64,000 bases of DNA from Undibacterium paludis. Lineage in GTDB: Bacteria; Pseudomonadota; Gammaproteobacteria; Burkholderiales; Burkholderiaceae_D. Made by a program: the position numbers and the translations under genes. Below the pieces are notes generated by a model. The model worked only from the letters and a program-made list of their open reading frames with translations. It was not told the DNA's origin and made no database searches. Positions 45,939-55,076 of this stretch are shown here, one piece after another. The DNA lies in the NCBI RefSeq assembly GCF_022568815.1, contig NZ_JAKZHX010000005.1:248001-312000 (forward strand). Direction: 5' to 3'. The first letter of the stretch is position 1. The number at the start of each line of letters is the position of its first letter.

Positions 45939-46499
45939 ATGTGCACCCACCACAATCGATTATGGTCGGCAATCATTTTAATCAGCAGCCTGCTTTGCGG
46001 ATTTGCGCAGGCGGCAGATGCCGGCGGTCAGATATTTACGACTGAGGACAAACACGTCAGATTCTGGGCAGCAGGCGCACCGGAAAAAACCGAAGAAACC
46101 ATGTCTGAGCGCAAAGGCGCCCCCTACAAGCGCACCACCTACACGATGGAAACCGAGGGCACGACACTCATGCTGGGGATACTGGCCTTTCGCCACGATG
46201 ACCCATCCGCATCAGGCTATGAAACCCGCTACCTGAACACCATGCTGGACAACCTGCTCAAGGGATTCCACACAAAATTGTTACTGGATTCTGATACCGG
46301 CTGGAAAGACATCGACATGCCGGCAGGCAATCTGAAAGGCAAGCAGTTAAAAGGCAGGCTGGATGGCCAGGACTTCACCCTCAGAGCCTATGTAGCACCG
46401 CATACCATCTACATGCTACAGACTGGACATGCACCACTGAACAACAAAGCGGCCGAAGTCGCGGAACGTTTTTTGCAGTCACTGGAACTCATTCCATAA
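45939..46499 (+). CDS. Exported hypothetical protein
   Basis: 186 residues from the ATG at 45939 (MCTHHNRLW), with AAGGA seven bases upstream; ATGs at 45912 and 45924 are alternatives. Signal peptide (LWSAIILISSLLCGFAQA). The mature protein is a small α/β domain (FTTEDKHVRFWAAGAPEKTEETM, TTLMLGILAFRHDDP, QDFTLRAYVAPHTIYMLQTGHA, AEVAERFLQSLELIP). The pattern recalls short periplasmic domains of unknown function that end in FLxSL. No partner genes adjacent. Confidence 0.65.
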   Translation: MCTHHNRLWSAIILISSLLCGFAQAADAGGQIFTTEDKHVRFWAAGAPEKTEETMSERKGAPYKRTTYTMETEGTTLMLGILAFRHDDPSASGYETRYLNTMLDNLLKGFHTKLLLDSDTGWKDIDMPAGNLKGKQLKGRLDGQDFTLRAYVAPHTIYMLQTGHAPLNNKAAEVAERFLQSLELIP

Positions 46500-46589
46500 A
46501 CGAAGATAAGGTTAAAAATTTGACCTGGCGATACTGAGCCGCCAGTAGCACAGGTCCAGTCAAGAACCTGCGCTGACAAACCATCGCCA

Positions 46590-47510
46590 TCATTTAAACG
46601 GGATCAGCATCACCTGCAGCACCTTGTCACTCTCGGGGTAGGCTTGCGGTTCATGTACTCCCAGGGCCTCGGGCACTGTATCCGGGCGGTAGTCGAAGCT
46701 GCCGAACAACTGATCCCAGATGGTGATGACAGCACCATAATTTTTTCCTTCATTCAACGCCGCACCGTGATGGTAGCGATGCAATTCAGTACCCATGAAA
46801 ATATAATTCAGGTATCCCGCCCTGACATCCACATTGAAATGAGATACCAGCCCCTGAAGGCCAGTCAAGGTTGCGGCTGCAAAAATGGCTTCTGTTGAAA
46901 AGCCCAGAAAGACCGGTGGCAACAACAGTATCGCCCTGACATAGGCACCATTGATGGGGTGACCGACGACATGCATGAAGACATATACCTGCCGGGGCAG
47001 ATGGTGTGCAACATGGGTCTTCCAGAGCCACTGTCCAAATCGGCCTTGCCCTTCATGGCTATAGCGATGCACCCAGTACCATAAAAAATCAGAGATGAGG
47101 ATGGCAGCACAGGCCTCTCCCCACCAGGGCAGCCAGTGCGTGCTGCCTGCACCTGTGCCCAGCCACTGTGTCAGCGCGGTGAGGCAGAAATTCGTCCCCG
47201 CCAATGCAACACCATTGACCAGCATCATTGGCACGTCCCTGTGCAAAAAGCTGCGCCAGGTCATGGACCAGTCGCGTCTGGCTGGCATATACCATTCCAG
47301 AAAAAGCATGCTGCCGATGAGAACAAGCAGATAGACCGCGTAAGCCTGTTTGGGATTGCCCAGTAATTTCTGTGTGCTGAGGTAGATGAATGTCAGCGTC
47401 AATACCAGGCTGACAGGATAAAAGCCAAATCTGATGAAACGAATAAAGTGCGTGCGGACAAAACCATCTTCTGGCGAAGATGTGTACGTCTTGGCAGGTA
47501 AGGTTTGCAT
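46590..47510 (-). CDS. Sterol-desaturase/fatty-acid-hydroxylase superfamily membrane enzyme
   Basis: About 306 residues from the ATG at 47510 (MQTLPAKTY); the ATG at 47528 would overlap the upstream gene by 11 bases. Several membrane helices, and the di-iron histidine boxes WYWVHRYSHEG, WKTHVAHHLPRQ and ELHRYHHGAALNEGKNYGAVITIWDQLFGSF. This is the C-5 sterol desaturase-like layout; bacterial members modify lipids such as hopanoids, carotenoids or acyl chains. It is a different subfamily from the enzyme at 33331-34134. Preceded on the same strand by the DUF2141 protein. Confidence 0.88.
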   Translation of the reverse strand: MQTLPAKTYTSSPEDGFVRTHFIRFIRFGFYPVSLVLTLTFIYLSTQKLLGNPKQAYAVYLLVLIGSMLFLEWYMPARRDWSMTWRSFLHRDVPMMLVNGVALAGTNFCLTALTQWLGTGAGSTHWLPWWGEACAAILISDFLWYWVHRYSHEGQGRFGQWLWKTHVAHHLPRQVYVFMHVVGHPINGAYVRAILLLPPVFLGFSTEAIFAAATLTGLQGLVSHFNVDVRAGYLNYIFMGTELHRYHHGAALNEGKNYGAVITIWDQLFGSFDYRPDTVPEALGVHEPQAYPESDKVLQVMLIPFK

Positions 47511-47517
47511 GATATAT

Positions 47518-48012
47518 TCACTCAACATTAATTTGCAGGGTCTGCACACTGCTGCCGTGCGAGAAACGCAATTTTTCAAAATTGGGCATGCCAGAAGTCA
47601 GGCTGACTCGGAAGCCATTGGAAAACCCCAGCGCCTCTGATGGCAAACCATAGAAATGATGGTCAACAGTACCGTTATCGTTGGCGTCATGGAATACCAC
47701 AACGGCGTACTCCCCCGCAGGCAGGGCCGGGAACAAAAAACTGCTTCGCCCTTCATGTATGGTGGCGCTGACTTCCTGCTGGCCTTTTTTTGTCAGCTCA
47801 CTACCTGGCAAATAGAGCCTTGCAATGGCATGGCCCTGGCTGTTTTTAAACCCGCTTGCCAGCACATGCAGGTCGCCATGTTGCTGTTGCGCGATTGCCA
47901 TGTGACTCGATGTGAGCAGAACTAGCGCCACGATCCAGAGAAAGTGGGGGTAAAAATGGGAATCGGCGAAACGCAGGGATTTGTACTGATATGGATGAAC
48001 TAAGTTTGTCAT
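47518..48012 (-). CDS. DUF2141-family exported protein
   Basis: 164 residues from the ATG at 48012 with AAGG five bases upstream. An N-terminal hydrophobic segment (FLWIVALVLLTSSHMAIA) is a signal peptide. The DUF2141 core is DLHVLASGFKNSQGHAIARLYLPGSE, FLFPALPAGEYAVVVFHDANDNGTVDHHFYGLPSEALGFSNG, a β-sandwich with an acidic Asn-Asp loop. The function is unknown. Stops 8 bases before the 47510 start of the desaturase-like gene, so the two are an operon; in other genomes DUF2141 proteins also sit beside lipid/carotenoid enzymes. Confidence 0.82.
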   Translation of the reverse strand: MTNLVHPYQYKSLRFADSHFYPHFLWIVALVLLTSSHMAIAQQQHGDLHVLASGFKNSQGHAIARLYLPGSELTKKGQQEVSATIHEGRSSFLFPALPAGEYAVVVFHDANDNGTVDHHFYGLPSEALGFSNGFRVSLTSGMPNFEKLRFSHGSSVQTLQINVE

Positions 48013-48139
48013 CATGGCCTTGTTTGAAAATGAACAGGCGTCCATAATCGCAAGCAAATGCAGGCGCCAGAAGAACCTGATACCTGATTACGACCATTTA
48101 CAGACATTTTCCTCATTCTTGTCCAGGAAAGCCCCTACC

Positions 48140-48697
48140 ATGTCCGCAGAAACAGCGCCTGACCGGCGCATTATCAAAACCAGACTGGCACTGCGCGAAG
48201 CCATGCTGAACCTGCTGGCCGAACATGGCTGGGACGACATCAGCATCCAGCAGATTTGCGATCAGGCCAACGTCGGCCGCTCAACTTTTTACCTGCACTA
48301 TGACAGCAAGGATGACCTGCTGTCAGAGAGCCTGAATGATTTGCGCGATGCCCTGACGACAGGGACGGGTGCAGTGCAGCCGCCAGCATTTGCGTTTTTG
48401 CCAGGCTTGCTGGCACACATGGAAGAAAACCGCCGGGTGTTCAGGAATGTCATCGGACGCCGCAGCGGCTATGGTGTTGAGCGCAGGTTCAGGGAAATGG
48501 TCTGTCAGTTACTGGAACAGGATCTGGCAAAGCAGAATGTCGCAGCAGATCAGCGACCAATGCAGGCGCGTTTCCTGGCCGCTGGCATCGTAGACCTGAT
48601 GAGCTGGTGGGTCGATGCAGCAGATGCGCCAGCCATCAGCACGCTCGAACACTTCATGCTCACCAGCAGCAAAAACATCACTTTTCACAATGAATAA
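48140..48697 (+). CDS. TetR-family regulator
   Basis: 185 residues from the ATG at 48140 (MSAETAPD), with AGGAAAG nine bases upstream; the open frame to 48014 is non-coding. HTH: RRIIKTRLALREAMLNLLAEHGWDDISIQQICDQANVGRSTFYLHYDSKDDLL, the classic TetR pattern. The ligand-binding helical domain follows. It lies just upstream of and on the same strand as the His-tailed DMT gene, which it probably regulates. Divergent from the DUF2141 gene. Confidence 0.92.
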   Translation: MSAETAPDRRIIKTRLALREAMLNLLAEHGWDDISIQQICDQANVGRSTFYLHYDSKDDLLSESLNDLRDALTTGTGAVQPPAFAFLPGLLAHMEENRRVFRNVIGRRSGYGVERRFREMVCQLLEQDLAKQNVAADQRPMQARFLAAGIVDLMSWWVDAADAPAISTLEHFMLTSSKNITFHNE

Positions 48698-48747
48698 AGA
48701 CCCCTGCTCAGATGGGAACAGGGAACAGTTTTTTCAGAAATACCAAA

Positions 48748-49809
48748 ATGAAGAACATGCATCAAGGTGTCCTTTACGCGCTGATGGCGGCGGTGCTGTT
48801 TGGCGCCAGCACGCCGCTTGCCAAAACACTGCTCAACCAGGCTGCACCGCTTACCCTGGCTGGCATGCTGTATTTGGGCAGCGGCCTGGGTCTGTCCGCC
48901 TGGTATGTCTTGCGAGCAACCCTTGCACGCAAGGACCAAGGGGAAACAGCCCGATTGAAATCAGAAGACCTGCCATGGCTCAGCGGTGCAGTGCTGGCAG
49001 GCGGCATTGCCGGCCCCGTCCTGTTGATGCTGGGGCTGACCCTGACACCGGCTTCGTCCGCCTCACTGCTGCTCAATATGGAAGGCGTGCTGACCGCCAT
49101 GCTGGCATGGTTTGTTTTCAAGGAAAATTTTGATAAACGTATCTTTATTGGCATGCTGCTGATCGTCGCTGCCGGGCTATTATTGTCCTGGGAACAGGTT
49201 CCTGTCCTCGGCGTGCCATGGGGCGCTGTGGCGATTATCGGCGCCTGCCTGTGCTGGGCGATAGACAATAACCTGACCCGCAAAGTATCTGCCAGTGACG
49301 CCGTACAGATAGCGGCCATCAAGGGACTGGTTGCAGGCGCGGTCAACCTGCTGATCGCACTGATGCTGGGATATTCCTTACCTGATGCCAGCACAATACT
49401 GGCTGCCGGCCTTACCGGTTTCTGTGGCTATGGCCTGAGCCTGGTGATGTTTGTACTTGCACTCAGGCACCTGGGCACAGCGCGTACCGGCGCTTATTTT
49501 TCAGCCGCGCCTTTTGTCGGCGCAATCATCTCCCTGCTGATGCTGGGGGACAAACCTGGTATCTCATTCTGGATAGCGGTAGCGTTGATGGGCGCGGGTA
49601 TCTGGCTGCACCTGACTGAAAGTCATGACCATACTCACGAGCATGAGGAACTGGAACATATGCACGAACACCGTCATGATGACCACCACCGGCACGAACA
49701 TGACTTTGTTTGGGATGGTAAGGAACCACATATCCATCCACACCGGCATGATGCAATGACACATGCCCACCCGCATTTCCCAGACATTCACCATCGGCAT
49801 TCACATTAA
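48748..49809 (+). CDS. EamA/DMT-family transporter with a long His-rich cytoplasmic tail
   Basis: 353 residues from the ATG at 48748 (MKNMHQGVLYALMAAVLFGASTPLAKTLL). Two EamA repeats (~10 helices) end near residue 290, then ~60 residues of HDHTHEHEELEHMHEHRHDDHHRHEHD.. and HIHPHRHDAMTHAHPH: more than 20 histidines. DMT proteins normally lack such a tail; it predicts binding of Zn2+, Ni2+ or Cu2+ and so a metal-related export, or a metal-sensing role. TetR gene directly upstream. The split of the His-rich tail from metal site is inferred. Confidence 0.88.
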   Translation: MKNMHQGVLYALMAAVLFGASTPLAKTLLNQAAPLTLAGMLYLGSGLGLSAWYVLRATLARKDQGETARLKSEDLPWLSGAVLAGGIAGPVLLMLGLTLTPASSASLLLNMEGVLTAMLAWFVFKENFDKRIFIGMLLIVAAGLLLSWEQVPVLGVPWGAVAIIGACLCWAIDNNLTRKVSASDAVQIAAIKGLVAGAVNLLIALMLGYSLPDASTILAAGLTGFCGYGLSLVMFVLALRHLGTARTGAYFSAAPFVGAIISLLMLGDKPGISFWIAVALMGAGIWLHLTESHDHTHEHEELEHMHEHRHDDHHRHEHDFVWDGKEPHIHPHRHDAMTHAHPHFPDIHHRHSH

Positions 49810-49915
49810 GAACACGGACATGACGGTACAGGTGGATGACTGTTCTACGTTGTACTGACCGCACAGTGGCCTCACACAGGCCAGCACATACAAATCAGCA
49901 CATCATTTTGCCGAT

Positions 49916-50563
49916 TTACTCCGCAGCCATGATCTTGCGCAGCGCCTGCTCAAACACCTCGGGCGGCTGGCCGCCAGAAATCAAATGACGCTCGTTGATG
50001 ATGATCGCCGGTACCGAATTGATACCCTGCTGCTGATAAAAACGCTCGGCCTCACGCACATCAGCAGCATAGTCGTCAGACGCCAGTATGCGCGCCGCCT
50101 CTGCCGTATCGAGCCCCACTTCAGCCACTGCCTGCAGCAGCTCTTCATGCGAAGACGGGTTGCCGCCCTTGCTGAAGTAAAGTTCAAACAGCGCCACCTT
50201 CAGGGCATGCTGACGCCCCTGCAACTCAGCCCAATGCAACAGACGATGCGCATCGAAGGTGTTGTAGATGCGGCTGCGTGTCGCCATGTTGAACGCAAAA
50301 CCCAACTCAGCACCACGCGCCCGTATCATCTCGCGATTCTTCGCCGTCTGCTCTGCCGTCGCCCCATATTTTTGCGCCAGATGTTCGCCTATGTCCTGCC
50401 CTTCCGCCACCATCTTGGGGTTCAGCTCAAAAGGCTGGAAGTGCAACTGCACACTCACGTCATCACCTACCTTGTCTATCGCCTGCTCCAGCGATTTCAG
50501 GCCGATGATGCACCACGGGCATGACACGTCCGACACGAAGTCGATTCTGATTTCTTTACTCAT
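49916..50563 (-). CDS. DsbA-family oxidoreductase (FrnE-like)
   Basis: 215 residues, cytosolic by lack of a signal peptide. Active site SCPWC (about 14-18) in MSKEIRIDFVSDVSCPWCIIGLKSLEQA, then the inserted helical domain and the closing cis-Pro loop INSVPAIIINERHLISGGQPPEVF. FrnE-like proteins act as dithiol oxidoreductases or, in polyketide clusters, as isomerases. Role here is unknown. Followed by the A+T-rich Schlafen-like locus. Confidence 0.9.
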   Translation of the reverse strand: MSKEIRIDFVSDVSCPWCIIGLKSLEQAIDKVGDDVSVQLHFQPFELNPKMVAEGQDIGEHLAQKYGATAEQTAKNREMIRARGAELGFAFNMATRSRIYNTFDAHRLLHWAELQGRQHALKVALFELYFSKGGNPSSHEELLQAVAEVGLDTAEAARILASDDYAADVREAERFYQQQGINSVPAIIINERHLISGGQPPEVFEQALRKIMAAE

Positions 50564-50853
50564 TTTTTGATCTTTCTGCTGTCAGTACTATGAGCTGCAC
50601 CTATAATGACCAGTGCCGTATGCACCAGGATAAGATCACATATTTGCACGCTTGATGCCAATTCAAGTGCAAGGCTGGAATGAAGTGGAAATTCAGAAAT
50701 CTATAATACGCCAGTATTACGATTACAGTAGTCGAAAATATAGCTGAGGAGGTAACACCCCCGGGAAATTAATCGCGTTTAAAAGTAGAATTTTCTTAAA
50801 AGAGTCGTTGAGGAAGTTTTACATGAAAGTATTTTAACGCACAACATTAAGGT

Positions 50854-52689
50854 CTATTTTCTTCCTGAAGCTATCTTAAGGACTAAGAGATTGTTTCCCA
50901 ATCTCAAATCTTTTGCGGACAATGCTGCATTCGTTTCATCAACCGATGCAAACTCAACAAACGCATATCCTTTGGAGCTACCTAAATTAAATGGCAGGTA
51001 CATTTCTGCAACTTCTCCAAATTGAGCAAATAAGTCAAACAATTCATCCTTTGAAATTTTGCGCGGGAGATTTCCAACATACAATCGTTTTGAATCGTCG
51101 CGAATGTCTTCTTGATCGCCAACAATGAATTGTTTTGATATTGCAGTACCAGTTTTGCTATTGGAAAAAGTTGTTTTAGGAACTTTGATTCCATATCTAG
51201 GAAATTCTCTAAAAGGTATTCTCTTCCTTTTTGCAAGGTTCTGGGCCGTTTGTTTGTTTACCCTACTATCCAAAATATCCAATTTCATCAATGTATCAAC
51301 AAGTTTTCGATAATGCTCAGTATCAACGATTCCTACGGCATCCCAAACTTGCTGAGCAGAGAATATGCTTCCATTCTCACCAAGCAAAACAACTGCTTTC
51401 TGCTCTCGGTCTAATGCAAAATGATCAAACTGACCAAGCCACAATAAGTCTTTTGCAGTATAGAGTGGCAGATGTGTTAAGGTGATTTTGAACCCATCTG
51501 GTGAACTTTCAAGTTTCGGGGGAGCGAGTTCATTTCTATGCATTAGATCATATATCCGGCGCATGCCTTCACCCAATTCACGCATATAACCTAATTCACG
51601 CAACACCCTCGCGATATGAGTATTTCTTGATTGATGCACTCCCTTCTGACTTGCTATATCTTCTAAACGAATTGAAGATAATAATGCACCAGGATTTCTA
51701 ACTTCAAGATGATTATCAAAAGCGTAGACCTCGATTCCACGTCCTTCATCAGAGTAGTCCCTGTGCGCAATTGCATTGAGGAGAGCCTCCCTACAAGCAA
51801 GTTCGGGATACATAGAGCGCCGTTCAAATCGCCCCGACTTATCAAACCGTGTATGAATAAGGTGTGGACGCAATGCTTCCCAAGCACGGTCAACTAACGT
51901 TAAGATATTTCCAGCAACCAATTCATCTGAAATTACATTGTAATCTTCCCCTGTTAGAACTGACTCCCCATCAACTTTTAATATTCGGATTTGAAGCCTC
52001 GGATGCCACTTTGATGGTATTTTTCCAAATAACAATAATGAAGCGCGCCTGAGTCTAAGCTGCGACATACCGTATTCACCAAGATCCAAGTATTGCAAGC
52101 ATTTTTCAGGGGACATGCCTTTAGATACTTGATCAGCGACAATACGAACAAGATTAATGTCTAGGTCATCTGCCGAAACACCATCTACAAACTCCCGATC
52201 ATATTCTCTTGATTTTCGTTCTTGCCTATCAAATTGAACTGCTTCTGTAGCAACTGGAATAGACTCTAAATCTCTTCTCTGTAAACACCGGCCATCAGAG
52301 GTAATATGAATAAACTGTGTACTCTTTGAAACAGAAAAATAAAGAATCTTTTTGTTGTCAAGATCAAGACGATATTTTCTTACCGTTGGAAGCGGAGTGT
52401 CTGTGTGTACTCGTGTCACAGGTGCTTGTTCCAACTGATCAATCTCACTGTCAGAAAACCCTAAAAGCCCAGTGATTTCACCTGAATCTTCAACACCAAT
52501 AAGTAATTCACCGCCGTCCGCGTTGGCGAACGCAACTAATGTTTGAGCTATATTTGTCGCAATATCTTTTATTGGGCGTTTCTGTTTACTTCCTGGAGGA
52601 CCTTCTAAAGCACTTTTGAACTCCCGAAAATGGCTTTCACCCAACTCTATCGCAGTTCGAGCACGTTCGGAAATAGCAAAGGCACTCAT
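50854..52689 (-). CDS. AlbA_2/Schlafen-type, GHKL-like ATPase and RRM fusion protein
   Basis: 611 residues from the ATG at 52689 (MSAFAISERARTAIEL), supported by GGAG eight bases upstream. Domain 1 (~15-130) is AlbA_2/Schlafen: ESHFREFKSALEG (Glu23, Lys25), AFANADGGELLIGVEDSGEITGL. Domain 2 (~290-400) is the GHKL-like part of AlbA_2 proteins: ACREALLNAIAHRDYSDEGRGIEVYAFDNHLEVRNPGALLSS. A winged-helix region follows (~425-490). Domain 3 (535-611) is an RNA recognition motif: RNP2 LYVGNL (536-541) and RNP1 KGYAFVEF (573-580). The first two are found in many bacterial AAA_4 proteins, with regulatory or antiphage roles; the RRM addition is unusual. Visibly A+T-richer than its neighbours. Confidence 0.85.
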   Translation of the reverse strand: MSAFAISERARTAIELGESHFREFKSALEGPPGSKQKRPIKDIATNIAQTLVAFANADGGELLIGVEDSGEITGLLGFSDSEIDQLEQAPVTRVHTDTPLPTVRKYRLDLDNKKILYFSVSKSTQFIHITSDGRCLQRRDLESIPVATEAVQFDRQERKSREYDREFVDGVSADDLDINLVRIVADQVSKGMSPEKCLQYLDLGEYGMSQLRLRRASLLLFGKIPSKWHPRLQIRILKVDGESVLTGEDYNVISDELVAGNILTLVDRAWEALRPHLIHTRFDKSGRFERRSMYPELACREALLNAIAHRDYSDEGRGIEVYAFDNHLEVRNPGALLSSIRLEDIASQKGVHQSRNTHIARVLRELGYMRELGEGMRRIYDLMHRNELAPPKLESSPDGFKITLTHLPLYTAKDLLWLGQFDHFALDREQKAVVLLGENGSIFSAQQVWDAVGIVDTEHYRKLVDTLMKLDILDSRVNKQTAQNLAKRKRIPFREFPRYGIKVPKTTFSNSKTGTAISKQFIVGDQEDIRDDSKRLYVGNLPRKISKDELFDLFAQFGEVAEMYLPFNLGSSKGYAFVEFASVDETNAALSAKDLRLGNNLLVLKIASGRK

Positions 52690-52916
52690 TATTTGACTCC
52701 GATTTATATTTGATTTTGAAAAATTAATGATGCTAGTACAGTATAAATGCATATCACATAATACTTTGACTCATGTTGACATATAAATATGAGACGTGCA
52801 ATGTTATGTACATGTGATTAGGATTAATCTTCAAAGGCCACAAACGAATATGCTTTACTCAAAAGTGTATGACAAGCATCAGATGCTTCAAATTACACTA
52901 GCTTTGGCAAGTTTTT

Positions 52917-53468
52917 TTACCGTTCCCTGCCCTTCTCCCACAACACATCGCTCCCCCCCGCATACCGGTTCAACACCCGCGACAACACAAACAGCAAATC
53001 TGACAAACGGTTCATGTACTGGCGTGGTGCATCGTTGATGGTCTCTGCATTGCCGACGCTGACGATGGCGCGTTCGGCGCGGCGGCAGACTGTGCGGCAG
53101 ACGTTGGCGATGGCGGCGGCGCGGGAACCGCCGGGCAGGATGAAGTCTTTTAGCGGCGGCAGGTCGGCATTGTATTTTTCCAGCAGGGCGTCCAGCCTTT
53201 CTACCTGGGTATCGGTGATCATGGTGTAGCCGGGGATGCAGAGTTCGCCGCCCATGTCGAAGAGATCATGCTGAATGGATAACAATTCATGCTTCATCTG
53301 CTCTGGCATGTCTTCGCACAGCAAGACGCCGATTTGTGAATTGAGTTCGTCCACGTCGCCCATGGCGTGTACGCGCAGGGCGTCTTTGGCGATGCGGCTG
53401 CCGTCACCGAGGCCGGTGGTGCCCTTGTCGCCAGTGCGTGTTGCAATTTTTGAGAGTCGGTTACCCAT
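52917..53468 (-). CDS. PduO-type cob(I)alamin adenosyltransferase
   Basis: 183 residues: IATRTGDKGTTGLGDGSRIAKD (ATP-binding front), AMGDVDELNSQIG, GGELCIPGY, and the closing RRAERAIVSVGNAETIN..YMNRLSDLLFVLSRVLNR. The enzyme moves the adenosyl group of ATP to cob(I)alamin to make coenzyme B12. Five-helix bundle, cytosolic. It is divergent from the FAD-linked oxidase gene. Confidence 0.93.
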   Translation of the reverse strand: MGNRLSKIATRTGDKGTTGLGDGSRIAKDALRVHAMGDVDELNSQIGVLLCEDMPEQMKHELLSIQHDLFDMGGELCIPGYTMITDTQVERLDALLEKYNADLPPLKDFILPGGSRAAAIANVCRTVCRRAERAIVSVGNAETINDAPRQYMNRLSDLLFVLSRVLNRYAGGSDVLWEKGRER

Positions 53469-53574
53469 GGCAAATAAAATAAAGTGAAAAATAAATAAGG
53501 AAGTTTGAAAGGATACGGCAAAATTTGGCCGGACACAGCATAATAGAGCGTATCAAGACCCGTACGGAAGCATT

Positions 53575-54999
53575 ATGAACCATCCTGCCCTGTTAGCCAG
53601 TGTCAGAAAGCCCTTGCCGGCCGGTTTGCTGCATGCCCTGCAAACCCTGCTGGAAGACCGTTGCAGCATTGCCCAGGCGGTGCGTGATCATCATGGCCGT
53701 GACGAGTCGTCTTATGACCCCATGCCGCCAGAGGCGGTGGTGTTTGCCCAGAGTACGGAAGAGGTCGCTGCCATCGTCAGACTGTGCCATGCGCATGATG
53801 TGCCTGTTATCCCCTATGGTGCCGGCTCTTCGCTGGAAGGCCATATTCTTGCCCTGCATGGCGGTGTGACCATTGATCTGTCGCAAATGAACCAGATGAT
53901 TGCCGTCCATGCTGAAGACCTGACGGCCACGGTGCAGGCTGGCGTGACCCGCAAGCAGTTGAATACCGAGATACGCGATACCGGCCTGTTCTTCCCCATC
54001 GACCCCGGTGCTGACGCCAGCCTGGGCGGCATGGCGGCCACGCGGGCATCGGGCACGAATGCGGTACGCTATGGCACCATGCGCGAAAACGTCATGGCGC
54101 TGACGGTGGTGACGGCAGATGGCCGCATCATACGCACGGGTTCACGCGCCAAGAAATCCTCAGCCGGCTATGACCTGACGCGGGTGTTTGTCGGCAGCGA
54201 AGGCACGCTGGGTATCATCACTGAAGTGACGGTCAAGCTTTACCCTTTGCCCGAGGCGATATCGGCAGCGGTGTGCAGCTTCCCGGACAATGCCGATGCC
54301 GTCAATACCGTGATACAGACCATTCAGATGGGTGTGCCGGTTGCGCGGGTGGAATTTCTCGATGCCAACGGCGTGCGCGCCATCAATGCGCATGACAAGC
54401 TCGATTTGCCGGTCAAACCTTTGCTGCTGTTTGAATTCCACGGTACCGAACATGGTGTGAAAGAGCAGGCCGAACTGGTGCAGGAAATTGCCGCCGCCAA
54501 TGGCGCCGGGGACTTTGAGTGGGCGACACGACCAGAAGACCGTTCGCGCCTGTGGGCAGCACGGCACAATGCCTATTTTGCGCTGCTGCAGTTGCGGCCA
54601 GGTTCACGTTCCATTTCCACCGATTGCTGCGTGCCGATTTCGCGCCTGGCTGAATGCATCAGCGAGACCCAGATTGATTGTGAAAACCACGGCATCACTT
54701 ATTCCATCATCGGCCATGTCGGCGACGGCAACTTCCACGTGCTGATGCTGGTCGACCCTGACAGTGCAGAAGAAATCAATACTGCCGAAGCCGTCAACCA
54801 GCGTATGGTGACGCGCGCCATTGCCATGGATGGCACCTGTACAGGTGAGCATGGCGTGGGCATGCACAAGATGCCGTTTTTGATTGAAGAACACGGAGCA
54901 GACGCCATACACATGATGCGCATGCTCAAGCATGCATTTGACCCCAAGAATATTTTAAACCCGGGCAAGATCATTGCGTGGGATGAGGTTGAAGAATGA
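53575..54999 (+). CDS. FAD-linked D-2-hydroxyacid dehydrogenase (GlcD/D-lactate dehydrogenase-like)
   Basis: 474 residues: FAD-binding PCMH domain (~45-225; GAGSSLEGHILALHGGVTIDLSQMN, FPIDPGADASLGGMAATRASGTNAVRYGTMRENV) and a FAD-oxidase C domain (ISTDCCVPISRLAECI, GHVGDGNFHVLMLVDP, CTGEHGVGMHKMPFL). Family members oxidise D-lactate, glycolate or D-2-hydroxyglutarate and pass electrons to quinone, cytochrome or a flavoprotein. No iron-sulfur partner follows. LysR gene 77 bases downstream on the same strand, a possible regulator. Confidence 0.93.
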   Translation: MNHPALLASVRKPLPAGLLHALQTLLEDRCSIAQAVRDHHGRDESSYDPMPPEAVVFAQSTEEVAAIVRLCHAHDVPVIPYGAGSSLEGHILALHGGVTIDLSQMNQMIAVHAEDLTATVQAGVTRKQLNTEIRDTGLFFPIDPGADASLGGMAATRASGTNAVRYGTMRENVMALTVVTADGRIIRTGSRAKKSSAGYDLTRVFVGSEGTLGIITEVTVKLYPLPEAISAAVCSFPDNADAVNTVIQTIQMGVPVARVEFLDANGVRAINAHDKLDLPVKPLLLFEFHGTEHGVKEQAELVQEIAAANGAGDFEWATRPEDRSRLWAARHNAYFALLQLRPGSRSISTDCCVPISRLAECISETQIDCENHGITYSIIGHVGDGNFHVLMLVDPDSAEEINTAEAVNQRMVTRAIAMDGTCTGEHGVGMHKMPFLIEEHGADAIHMMRMLKHAFDPKNILNPGKIIAWDEVEE

Positions 55000-55076
55000 G
55001 GACTGATACATTTTTTTGCGGCATAAAAAGATTTTTTAATAGCGGTAAGCAGCATCATTGATTTGGATAAAAACGT

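Noticed and set aside
48014-48139. Longer N-terminus of the TetR protein
   Set aside because: The HTH begins at the normal distance from the ATG at 48140, which has a ribosome site; the extra 42 residues overlap the divergent DUF2141 gene start.
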